Position numbers and translations under genes: made by a program. A DNA stretch of 64,000 bases from Marinobacter halodurans (GTDB lineage: Bacteria > Pseudomonadota > Gammaproteobacteria > Pseudomonadales > Oleiphilaceae): assembly GCF_004327985.1 (NCBI RefSeq), contig NZ_SJDL01000004.1, positions 1-64,000 on the forward strand, given 5' to 3'. The notes beneath the pieces were generated by a model. It searched no databases and had not been told where the DNA came from. It was given only the letters and a program-made list of their open reading frames with translations. Positions 56,398 through 64,000 of this stretch are shown here, one piece after another (within the stretch, counting starts at the first letter, position 1; the number at the start of each line of letters is the position of its first letter).

Positions 56398-56503
56398 GTA
56401 ACTGGCATGCCGCCGGATTCTGTTGAGCCGTCCGGCAATGCCAGGACTGACCGGAAACCAGCCAATACAAGCCGGAAATACCGCCCATTTTCATAGGACC
56501 AAA
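56398..56503. repeat. 106-bp intergenic repeat, copy 2
   Basis: Second copy of the sequence at 53827-53932 (about 82 percent identical, same orientation). With the MITE it occupies much of the 793-base gap between the PL1 and PL4 genes. No reading frame is conserved between the two copies, which argues against a coding origin. Confidence 0.65.
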
Positions 56504-56658
56504 TTAGCTTTACTTGGTTAAGCCCAGTAATTGCACTGGACTTTGTCGTTATAAGACGGTGATCTGCCACACCCCAGGCAGCCACCCAACGTTACTATGT
56601 TCATAACGGTTATCTGGGTACGCTGCAGGAGAAGAGGGTACAAATCAGGAAACTGCCT

Positions 56659-56704
56659 GGAAGATGAGCCAGGCCCCGTTTGGGAAGCATGCGACTCATC
56701 TTCC
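56659..56704 (-). terminator. Stem-loop after the PL4 lyase gene
   Basis: GGAAGATGAG (56659-56668) and CTCATCTTCC (56695-56704) are perfect inverted repeats, 23 bases beyond the PL4 stop on the minus strand. The loop can fold further, and no U-tract follows. It is likely the 3' end structure of the PL4 transcript. Confidence 0.45.
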
Positions 56705-56726
56705 TGGTTTATAGATGGTTTTCTGA

Positions 56727-58475
56727 TCAGCGGAGCAAATCAATACTGTCGACACTGAACCCAGCGGACAAATACCCTGAGCCTCCTGACCCACTGATAA
56801 CGCTGATGGTCATCTTGTTCCAGTCCCCGGGATCCTGGCGCCAGGCATCGGCAGGTATATCGAACTGGTGGGTATGGTTGTTGCCACGGTATGTCCCAAT
56901 CGTCAACGTTCGCGTGTTGGGTTGCTTCGAAGGTTTCTCATAGAAGCTTGACTGCCACTTCCCATTGAGCCGCACCAGGGGCCGCGCCTTGGCAAAAGCA
57001 CAGGTTATACCGATCCGCAGTGTGTGGGCTTTGGCCAGTTCAGCTTCGCTGAGTTTGAAGTAGATCACATGGTCGTTGTTGATGTCCTTCCACAGGTAGG
57101 CAGGAAACTTCGAGGCCTGGTCCCGGCCGACAATGTAATTTCCAGGGTCCCAGGTCGGGATACGGCTGTCCGAAGGGTGCATGGTGGTCAGGACGTCCCC
57201 GTTGAGCATCTCCAGGGGCGTGCCGTCCCATTCGCCAATGCGCCAGATGGCAGCATCGAAGCTGGGGTCCTTGTTGATGTCGAGGGTGTTAAGCAGGGTT
57301 TTGCCGCCAGCTTTAACCGTTACGGCATTTTCCCCTTCAAGGCGAAGGACTTCCAGCTCGTTTTTGTAGACCGTTACGTCATAGGTGCCCGGAAGCATAT
57401 CGGTAACCTTGAAGAATCCATCACTGGCATCCGCCCAATATTGAGCTCCGTATTGAGATCCGTATTGACCTTTGTGGCTGGCAAATCCGACCGTGTATTC
57501 ATAGCGACTGTCCTTGCCATTCAGGCCAACGCCGGCTACCAGTCCGCGTTCGGCGGGAGGAACAAATCCTTTTAGATCCATCTTGCTGAACCAACTTGTG
57601 TCCAGGTTGGTATCCGGGGCGGAACCATTGGTCACGACAAAGGTATAGCTATTCAGGATGCCGGTGCGGAACTTTTCAGTCTGAGCCTCGCCATAATTGA
57701 CGATGTAGGTCAGTTGCTGTTGTGTATCGGTAGCCTGGTTCAACAGGCTGCGGTAGAAGGGGCCACCCGAACCGCCTTCGTACCGGTCCCGGACGATCCA
57801 CATTCCCACATTGCCACCCCTTGCCCCGATAAAGGACCAATCTTTGAGCCGCTCATTGGAATAATGCTTTGAGCGAGTCTCGCCATTGGGTAGTCCGAAA
57901 ATATCGCTGGCTTCAATGGCGGGGTAGTTACCGCGTATATCGGACGGTTCCGGCCCATTGGGGACCATGTCGGAATTCAGCCGGAGGATGTATCGAACGT
58001 GGTTGTGAATATCGGGCTCTCGCGTGAAATAAGTCGCCATGTATATGTGCGGGTACCCTCTGCGTGCCATGTAATAATGCGTCAGGTCGCCTGCTTGAAC
58101 GGTGATTTTGATGAAGTCTTCCCCACGGGTTGTTGCCTCCACATCGACAGAAGTAACACCGGAATAGAGCCAGTCAAACCCGGCGTTTACCTGCGAGCCG
58201 CGGGTGCGATTGTGGTATTCCACCCCCTGGTAATTAATGGAGACGATATCCCCAGCTTTCAGGGTTCCCCAATTGGTGCGCCGTACCTTAAACGTCAGGC
58301 CAGCCCCGGTGTCGACGGTATAAATATCCGGGCTAACATCAAGGCCGAAGCCTGCCGAGGCAAAACCCGGAAACAACAACGCCAACCCGACAATGAGGCG
58401 ACATGAAAGCCTGGCTAGCCACGCAGGATACTGAATACCATGAAATTTTCGTTCAATCATCAAGTGAGTTTCCAT
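56727..58475 (-). CDS. Rhamnogalacturonan lyase, PL4 family
   Basis: A 582-residue secreted protein. The first 40 residues hold a signal peptide (LIVGLALLFPGFASA). It has the three-domain PL4 layout: an N-terminal beta-sandwich catalytic domain (about 42-330, with RGYPHIYMATYFTREPDIHN), a short fibronectin-like domain (about 360-425, FFKVTDMLPGTYDVTVYKNE) and a C-terminal carbohydrate-binding-like domain (about 430-582) with RIGEWDGTPLEMLNGD and a closing jelly-roll. PL4 enzymes cleave the rhamnogalacturonan I backbone of pectin. ATG 58475 is used; Met6 at 58460 is possible. Confidence 0.85.
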   Translation of the reverse strand: METHLMIERKFHGIQYPAWLARLSCRLIVGLALLFPGFASAGFGLDVSPDIYTVDTGAGLTFKVRRTNWGTLKAGDIVSINYQGVEYHNRTRGSQVNAGFDWLYSGVTSVDVEATTRGEDFIKITVQAGDLTHYYMARRGYPHIYMATYFTREPDIHNHVRYILRLNSDMVPNGPEPSDIRGNYPAIEASDIFGLPNGETRSKHYSNERLKDWSFIGARGGNVGMWIVRDRYEGGSGGPFYRSLLNQATDTQQQLTYIVNYGEAQTEKFRTGILNSYTFVVTNGSAPDTNLDTSWFSKMDLKGFVPPAERGLVAGVGLNGKDSRYEYTVGFASHKGQYGSQYGAQYWADASDGFFKVTDMLPGTYDVTVYKNELEVLRLEGENAVTVKAGGKTLLNTLDINKDPSFDAAIWRIGEWDGTPLEMLNGDVLTTMHPSDSRIPTWDPGNYIVGRDQASKFPAYLWKDINNDHVIYFKLSEAELAKAHTLRIGITCAFAKARPLVRLNGKWQSSFYEKPSKQPNTRTLTIGTYRGNNHTHQFDIPADAWRQDPGDWNKMTISVISGSGGSGYLSAGFSVDSIDLLR

Positions 58476-58787
58476 TATCTCGTTTATAGGTACGTCTCTA
58501 TTTTCGACTTCCCATCAACGATGAAATCGTGCCTTGAGAGGTTTTGTTTGAATAAACGTGTTGGTTACCACCCAGCCCGGATTTCTCATGACGGGAAAGA
58601 AAGCAACTGAAAGTGTTAATGTTTAAGGGCTTTACACCAAAATCAACACGAACAGCCACTTTCCAAAACAATGCCTGATAAACTGGCCTTTACGCCCCTG
58701 TCTCGCCGTCAACTTGGAGCCGCTTCTTCCTCTGGACGCCTGAGTGCTTACGGCTTTGGCGCCCTGCTCGCTGAGAGTTCTCCATGA
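58476..58787. other. Intergenic region between two lyase genes
   Basis: A 312-base interval between the PL4 start and the end of the alginate-lyase-like gene. The part near 58560-58640 is AT-rich (AAGTGTTAATGTTTAAGG) and probably carries the PL4 promoter. I see no gene, clear terminator or repeat in it. Confidence 0.4.
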
Positions 58788-61607
58788 TCATTGCTTCCCT
58801 GTCGAGACCAGGCTCAGGCTATCGATGTTTGCACCGCTGTTTCCGGTGGTCTGAAGACGGATAGCGTGGGTGCCGGCTGATAATTTCACGTTTTCTTCTT
58901 GGCTGGCCCAATGGCTCCAGCTTCCGGTCGTGCCAAAGGGCAGTGTCTGGATCGGCGTTCCATCAACCAGCAGCTTCAACGGGCGAGAGCCCTTGTGGCC
59001 CAAGGCGTAACGAACGCTCATGGCGTAGGTATCCGCCTCAGGGATATTCACCGTCCACTCAAGATGGCCTTCTCCCACGAGGTTCACAAAGCCGCTTCCG
59101 GAATAGCCGCCATAATTAGTGTCGACCCTTGCGTTACGCCAATCACCATCTTCGGCCTGCAGTCGAAGTCGACGACCGCCCATCGCGACCAGATCGTCAA
59201 TCTCGGCGGCCGTCAACGCACCACTGTACAGGCGCACATCATCCACCAATCCGTCTAGCCAGGGGTCATCCTTAAATTGGGATCGCCCCACCCAGGCTTG
59301 ATCGAGTACACCCAGTTGGGCCGGCGTCTGCCTCATCGACTCCCTACGCGCGACTTCCTCGCCGTTGAGGTACAACACGGCGGTTGAACCAGACAGGGTA
59401 ACGGCCAGGTGCATCCATTCGCCAATGACCGGCGTTCCGCCACACACTTCGTCAGCCATGCGGACATGGTGCTCGCCTTCCCCAACCCCAAGCTTGGTGA
59501 TGACAAAACACGCCTGCCTGTCGCCGCTGTACGGCACCAGGGTCATGAAGCGCTGGGTATCACTTCCTATATCGAGCAGTCGCTGCCACTTTTTACCCTT
59601 ATCCAGTTTGACCCAACCCGCCATCGTAAAGTCGTTCAAGTTCGAGAACAGGCTTCCATCCATTTCCAGGAAGTCATCGACGCCGTCCATGACCATGGCC
59701 TTTCCAATCACGCCTTCTGCCGCGCCGCTTCCCTGGTTGTCGAAGGTCAGGTTCAGGAGCAGCTCATTGCCCGCTCTCACAGCAACGCGATTCGACGGCT
59801 CACTTTCCCCTACCGGGGATATGGCAGTAACTTGATAGTAATACCTTTTTCCGTCCTGAGCGTTGACATCGGTGTAGGTCAAAAGCTCATCAGCCCCGCG
59901 GGAGGCGATCAGCCTGTAAGGGCCCTCCGGCGATTCAGAGCGTTTCAACCGATAACTTTCAGCACCGGCCGCCCCCCACCAGGACAGCACCACCTCTCCA
60001 TTCAGGATCGTGGAAGTCAACCCTCGCGGGGCACCGCCCAGCGGATAGGGATCAAGCGATTCGGTGAGAGTGCCCCAGGATGGCTGGTCGCCTCCAAGGC
60101 TACGAACGAGGGATTCAGGCTGAAGCTTCTCCGCCATTTTTGTCGTCCAGGGCGCGGCAATACCCAGTCGGTTCACATAGTGGTTATAAAGCAACGCCCA
60201 GCCAGGCCTTGCATGGCCGTGATTATTGGCTGAATTAGCCTTCTGGTTGACATCGTCACAGTTGTTGTAGGGTTTGAAGGGAACTTCTTCCATCAAGTTG
60301 TACTTGGCGATATATTCAGAGATTGCCAACAACTGATAGTTGTTATACGCGAATATATCGTCTCCCTGATTCCAGGCCATTTTCGCGATCGCCCCGAACG
60401 TGGCCATGCCCAGTGTCGTATGCCCCTGGTCGCGCCCACTTTCCTGATACTGCCCCATGTTACCGGGGTGTCGATAGGTCAACAGATAGTCCAAGGCGCC
60501 GTTGCCCTTGCCATCGTAAAGGTAATCCAGCGCTTCCAGGTATATGTCTTCCCGGTCTGTGAAAATACCGATGGCCATGATCGATGCAATGCTGGCCAGA
60601 TCCCAGTTGGCCCAATAATGGGAGATGCAAGTACCGTTGTGTCGATTGAGGAAGTCGGTATTGACCGGATAGAACACGTCCAGCAGCATGTCGGCAAAAC
60701 GCTTTTGATCCGCCTTGGACCAGCCTTTGTAAGTCCGCATGATGTCAGCGGTATTGGCCAGTTGATACCCATAGAATCCGGTCAGAGCCTTGTCATGACC
60801 GTTTATTTTTTTCAGTTTTGATGACCAGGCATTCAGGAATTTAACGGCCTGTTCGGCATAAGCCGTATCACCGCTGACTTTCCAACGAATGGCCGATGCA
60901 TTAGTCACCCACAGGTCGCCGAAGAGTTGTCCGTAGTTACCACTCCGACCACGGGTCATCGTTGTCAGCGGGCGTGGCTTTTCCCTCCGTATTTTAGAGT
61001 AGGAATCACCAATCATGGCCTTCCAGCCCGACAGCCAAGGTTCCTGTTTATGGGCGACCTTGGCTCGCATGCGGTCAAAATCGGCTTCAGTATTCAATAC
61101 GCCGGGATGTTTGAAAACTCGCTCGAATTTCCATTGCTGATCATAGCCACCACTGGCGTTGTATTGGCGTATGTCTCCGCCATTGCTACGGCTACCGTCT
61201 TTGACGCCGAGATATAAGCCGCTGTGCTTAGATGTAATCGTGTAGTAACCCGAGCCTGAGGGCGAAATTTTCCAGATTTGGTTGTTCTTTCCCTTATAAG
61301 TCCACTGGTGGACGTTTACATCGCTTTCCTTGCTGTCTCCGTAGGTGCTAATCGCCTTACGGCTATGAACAGCCCTGATCAGGTAATAATCGCCCCCTTT
61401 ATTTATGATTTCGAATTGTTGGTTTTCGCCCCCGTGGTATTTCCATTGATTCACATTGGCCCCATCACTCCTACTTTTTTCGGAAACATCCACAGCCAAC
61501 CCACTGAGGCGGGATGTTATGATGTAACGCCCATTTGGAAGAACCTGGGCAGAAGCCAGATTACACACCAACCAGCCAACAACGAACAAACATGCCCTTT
61601 TAAACAT
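58788..61607 (-). CDS. Multidomain secreted polysaccharide lyase-like protein
   Basis: A 939-residue secreted protein. The order is: signal peptide (1-20); ricin-type beta-trefoil (about 24-166; NQQFEI, NQIWKI, DQQWKF); alginate-lyase-superfamily (alpha/alpha) domain (about 170-505; CISHYWANWDLASIASIMAI, GQYQESGRDQGHTTLGMATF); fibronectin III-like domain (about 525-610); LamG/concanavalin-like domain (about 613-795); and a CBM6/35-like domain (about 805-937; AEDGDWRNARVDTNYGGYSG). The catalytic domain suggests cleavage of a uronic-acid polysaccharide, but the position beside PL1 and PL4 genes makes pectin or an acidic exopolysaccharide as likely as alginate. Confidence 0.82.
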   Translation of the reverse strand: MFKRACLFVVGWLVCNLASAQVLPNGRYIITSRLSGLAVDVSEKSRSDGANVNQWKYHGGENQQFEIINKGGDYYLIRAVHSRKAISTYGDSKESDVNVHQWTYKGKNNQIWKISPSGSGYYTITSKHSGLYLGVKDGSRSNGGDIRQYNASGGYDQQWKFERVFKHPGVLNTEADFDRMRAKVAHKQEPWLSGWKAMIGDSYSKIRREKPRPLTTMTRGRSGNYGQLFGDLWVTNASAIRWKVSGDTAYAEQAVKFLNAWSSKLKKINGHDKALTGFYGYQLANTADIMRTYKGWSKADQKRFADMLLDVFYPVNTDFLNRHNGTCISHYWANWDLASIASIMAIGIFTDREDIYLEALDYLYDGKGNGALDYLLTYRHPGNMGQYQESGRDQGHTTLGMATFGAIAKMAWNQGDDIFAYNNYQLLAISEYIAKYNLMEEVPFKPYNNCDDVNQKANSANNHGHARPGWALLYNHYVNRLGIAAPWTTKMAEKLQPESLVRSLGGDQPSWGTLTESLDPYPLGGAPRGLTSTILNGEVVLSWWGAAGAESYRLKRSESPEGPYRLIASRGADELLTYTDVNAQDGKRYYYQVTAISPVGESEPSNRVAVRAGNELLLNLTFDNQGSGAAEGVIGKAMVMDGVDDFLEMDGSLFSNLNDFTMAGWVKLDKGKKWQRLLDIGSDTQRFMTLVPYSGDRQACFVITKLGVGEGEHHVRMADEVCGGTPVIGEWMHLAVTLSGSTAVLYLNGEEVARRESMRQTPAQLGVLDQAWVGRSQFKDDPWLDGLVDDVRLYSGALTAAEIDDLVAMGGRRLRLQAEDGDWRNARVDTNYGGYSGSGFVNLVGEGHLEWTVNIPEADTYAMSVRYALGHKGSRPLKLLVDGTPIQTLPFGTTGSWSHWASQEENVKLSAGTHAIRLQTTGNSGANIDSLSLVSTGKQ

Positions 61608-62113
61608 AAAATACCTTTATTATTAAGTTTGATAGCCGATTTCTCCAGATTATCCAGGCGATCCTGAAAGACAAATAAGCACCAATATATAAAGATGCTG
61701 GAACCATTTTAGGGTTTCATTTCTTCGCAAATTCAACCAGGACAAAAGCAAATCAGTCGCTGCTGTCTCATATCCGAGAGCTTCATGACGATAGTAGTGG
61801 CGTGATTGCCCCCGTATGCATGAGGGTCGAGCGGCTTCATAACCCCAGTCTGCGGCGCAGAATTACTGCTCAAGACAGGAAGCTGTCCACTGTTTTAGAA
61901 CCGTCGTGGAAATGGAGGTAGAGCCCCAAGTCGCACAGGCGGCGGGCCTCTAGCCAGTCAAGCATCGGCATGGAGCTTCACGGGGTGCGATGGCTGCACA
62001 TATCAATGACCTCCACGGGGCAAACCAAGGGCGAAATGTGGGGCTAGTGGCCAGCGGCAGATCGATCCAGTTTAGAGTCACTGTGACCCTCTGGCATTGT
62101 TATAAAGAATGAA
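61608..62113. other. Intergenic region, no recognised gene
   Basis: A 506-base interval. The first 150 bases upstream of the large lyase gene are AT-rich and should hold its promoter. Around 61890-62030 short frames exist on both strands (for example LDWLEARRLCDLGLYLHFHD on the minus strand) that look like debris of a lost gene, but I cannot assign them. There is no RNA gene or repeat that I can recognise. Confidence 0.4.
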
Positions 62114-62644
62114 TCAGCGGTTCCGGGCTCGAGATACCAGCAATAATCGCAATAGCTGTTTGACGTCAACTTTCTCTCGAGCATCTATCGAAAGCATTGG
62201 AATGGCGCCCACGCATCCTTTCACCACTTGCCGCAAGCGATTCAGGGAAAACCCCTCACTACGGTCGGTCTTGGTAATGCCGATAACGAGTAAAAGGTTC
62301 GGATTGAATGAGGTCAGGGACTGCAGCCAATGTTCGACATCCTCATAAATGTGCTCGGAACTTGCATCCAGCAGCAAGATTGCTCCCAGTGCGCCATCCA
62401 TAAGAATTTCGCGCATGAATTCCAAGCGCTTCTGGCCAGGTAAACCATAGAGATGGATAATCTCACCATCCAGTTCCAGATAGCTGTAGTCCATAGCCAC
62501 GGTAGTGGTTACCTTTTCTCCAATAAGCCCGCCGGATAAAGGTGCCTCAGTTTCAACCGGGGTTGAAGTTGAGATCACACGGATGGCTGTTGTTTTCCCT
62601 GCGCCGACCGGGCCGGCGAATATCAGTTTGTTGTGAATATTCAC
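62114..62644 (-). CDS. CvnD/MglA-like small GTPase
   Basis: A 176-residue Ras-like GTPase. G1 is GPVGAGKT (residues 11-18), G2 lies in VTTTVAMDY (45-53), G3 is YGLPGQ (66-71, lacking the usual D), G4 is TKTD (124-127) and G5 is SIDAR (152-156). The TTTVAMD and LPGQKRLEFM segments closely resemble CvnD proteins of actinobacterial conservons and, more distantly, MglA. Such GTPases switch partners with roadblock proteins that may act as their GAPs. A GTG start at 62644 with AGGGGA upstream lies 8 bases after the preceding gene. It probably works with the roadblock protein at 63588-63944. Confidence 0.83.
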   Translation of the reverse strand: MNIHNKLIFAGPVGAGKTTAIRVISTSTPVETEAPLSGGLIGEKVTTTVAMDYSYLELDGEIIHLYGLPGQKRLEFMREILMDGALGAILLLDASSEHIYEDVEHWLQSLTSFNPNLLLVIGITKTDRSEGFSLNRLRQVVKGCVGAIPMLSIDAREKVDVKQLLRLLLVSRARNR

Positions 62645-62652
62645 CGATTCCC

Positions 62653-63546
62653 CTAAATCCCCAACCAGCGCCGCAGCGCACCGACAACGCCGGTATTTTC
62701 GCGGGGACTTTTTTTTGTTTGAACAAATGCCGAGGGCACGTTACTGGAGTTCTGTTCGAGCAGCCCCGCTACGCGGCAAGCGTGAAGAAAGGACGCCACC
62801 ACCGCTTCAGAAGATACCGACCCGAGCTCATCCAGCGCCATATGGCTACCCTTTAGGATCGCTGACAAATTTGCAACTTCACTGCCATACCGTTTGCTAT
62901 GGATGTCCGGCCACCCCGTCAAGGTTACCGTTCCTGGGTGGGGCCAAATAACACGGTCACGCGCAACAAGTGAGTTGAAAACAAAGCTCTCAATGCTGAT
63001 GCACACCTCTAGCTTGCGGGCCTCCGAAGCCGGCGGGGGAGCCATTACCTTGACAGGGCGGCGATGACTCAGGAAGTAAGCTATAGTGGCCAGGTCTCGA
63101 TGAGCGCCGGCCCGACACAGTCCCGTGTCAGCCTCAACCACTATTGCCACATTTCCGGCAGCCAGACGCTTTCCCCGGGCCAGATCAAGAGTTTCAAGCG
63201 TGATACCGGTTGTGCCTGACTTGGCGCCGAACAACTCCTCTACAAGCCGGAAGTAGTCGACGATCGGGCGTTCCCGGTTAATAGAGCGCTCGCCTCTCAA
63301 CTTGGTGGATGGCAAATCCTCACGATCACTGACCACCACCACCGGAATACTTCGGCGACTGGCAATTTCCGCAACGCGCTGACCAAAGCCATTCTGACGA
63401 TCAACGATAACCAAATCGACACCAGTGCCTTCCCACCGATTCAACACGGGCTTGAAGCCTTTTCCACGCAACAAGTCTGCTACGAGATTGAGCTTTCGCA
63501 CCATGCCTTCATCACAGCCAGCGTGGGCAATTCTCAGGCGCGTCAT
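62653..63546 (-). CDS. Unknown protein, receiver-like N-terminus, in GTPase/roadblock operon
   Basis: A 297-residue soluble protein I cannot assign. The first about 120 residues alternate beta and alpha as in a receiver or Rossmann-like fold (LRIAHAGCDE, VDLVIVDRQN, IPVVVVSDRE), with D52 at the end of the VDLVIVD strand where a receiver phosphosite might be. The C-terminal half (about 135-297) has no recognised motif. It is the middle gene of a three-gene operon, in the place where conservons carry the DUF742 gene cvnC, and may link the GTPase to an upstream signal; that is inference. ATG 63546 has AAGGA upstream. Confidence 0.65.
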   Translation of the reverse strand: MTRLRIAHAGCDEGMVRKLNLVADLLRGKGFKPVLNRWEGTGVDLVIVDRQNGFGQRVAEIASRRSIPVVVVSDREDLPSTKLRGERSINRERPIVDYFRLVEELFGAKSGTTGITLETLDLARGKRLAAGNVAIVVEADTGLCRAGAHRDLATIAYFLSHRRPVKVMAPPPASEARKLEVCISIESFVFNSLVARDRVIWPHPGTVTLTGWPDIHSKRYGSEVANLSAILKGSHMALDELGSVSSEAVVASFLHACRVAGLLEQNSSNVPSAFVQTKKSPRENTGVVGALRRWLGI

Positions 63547-63587
63547 TGGATGGAGTCCTTTTACGTTGCCATCTTCCGGAAGGCTGT

Positions 63588-63944
63588 TTAGCTAAAATCC
63601 ACGCTCTTCTCGAAAGAACGCAGACTATATCGGGCCATGGCAAGATTGGCCTTCGCTTTGTCCATAATCAGGTAAAGGAAGATTGAGCTATTGGTCTCCA
63701 GCGGGCGAATCAGATGGTACTGTTTGGACAACGTAATGAGCATGTCTTCTACGAAGTCTTCAAACCCAAGCGAATCAACAACTTTCATCTTTGTTTTCAG
63801 CACATTGGCATCACCTGCGGCTGAAAGCTCCAAATAAATGGCAGAGCCATCACCGGCCATCAGCATGCCTGATTCCACATCGACCAGCGCTGCCGCCACG
63901 TAACCATCAAGATTCTGTAATTCTGAAAACTCGATCTTTGCCAT
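63588..63944 (-). CDS. Roadblock/LC7 domain protein
   Basis: A 118-residue protein covering a single roadblock/LC7 domain: LQNLDGYVAAALVDVESGML (about residues 9-28), a central long helix with VVDSLGFEDFVEDMLITLSKQYHLIRPL, and the strand SSIFLYLIMDKAKANLAMAR. Bacterial members (MglB, CvnB) dimerise and regulate Ras-like GTPases. It is the first gene in the window of the operon that ends in the CvnD-like GTPase. GAAGG lies about 9 bases before the ATG at 63944. What lies further upstream is beyond the window. Confidence 0.85.
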   Translation of the reverse strand: MAKIEFSELQNLDGYVAAALVDVESGMLMAGDGSAIYLELSAAGDANVLKTKMKVVDSLGFEDFVEDMLITLSKQYHLIRPLETNSSIFLYLIMDKAKANLAMARYSLRSFEKSVDFS

Positions 63945-64000
63945 TATTTATACCTTCGGGCGTTATGCGGTAAACTGCGTAATCTTTTTACCCAGGCTGC

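Overview
The window looks like chromosomal DNA from a GC-rich, aerobic, probably marine gammaproteobacterium, of Marinobacter/Pseudomonas type. The reasons are a TRAP transporter with a porin, katG, a ydbH-ynbE-ydbL operon, an AgmR-like regulator beside a PQQ-associated CxxCW protein, type IV minor pilins, a PEP-CTERM protein and an AGCS symporter. The genus is an inference. I see no tRNA, rRNA or CRISPR array.

Layout. 0-0.1 kb: end of an IS630-family element whose last bases supply the stop codon of a DUF4153 membrane protein gene. 2.3-8 kb: TRAP operon (dctP, dctQ, dctM), a convergent porin and a MarR regulator; the three promoters share an operator-like sequence, so this is probably one uptake regulon. 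8-17 kb: a PEP-CTERM protein, katG, a small protein divergent from a GcvA-like LysR regulator, a DUF1993 protein, yghU and a lipoprotein. Five copies of a roughly 100-bp repeat ending in a DnaA-box palindrome lie in the intergenic regions of the first 15 kb. 17-22 kb: an XRE regulator divergent from an AGCS symporter, aspA and ansA, which together read as an asparagine/aspartate utilisation locus.

22-34 kb: a BASS transporter and a DUF1275 protein; then a minus-strand operon of an argininosuccinate-synthase-like ligase, a PF10014 2-oxoglutarate oxygenase and an EamA exporter, with a divergent LysR gene. This is a candidate undescribed modified-amino-acid pathway. An AGE epimerase, an unknown protein, a cytochrome c and a HlyD/ABC-2 exporter follow. 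34-45 kb: a truncated betaine-type binding protein, a Gfo/Idh dehydrogenase, a molybdopterin enzyme with its cytochrome b, ydbH-ynbE-ydbL, a NitT/TauT-type ABC transporter, the CxxCW protein and an AgmR-like regulator.

45-54 kb: IS66 debris beside a decayed two-component system (two in-frame amber codons in the kinase, one frameshift in the regulator), then a minor pilin operon with an unusually large PilX-like protein. 54-62 kb: three secreted polysaccharide-degrading enzymes (PL1 pectate lyase, PL4 rhamnogalacturonan lyase, a multidomain alginate-lyase-superfamily protein) with a palindromic MITE and a second repeat pair between them. This part is visibly more AT-rich and was probably acquired. 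62-64 kb: a conservon-like module of a CvnD-type GTPase, an unknown receiver-like protein and a roadblock/LC7 protein.
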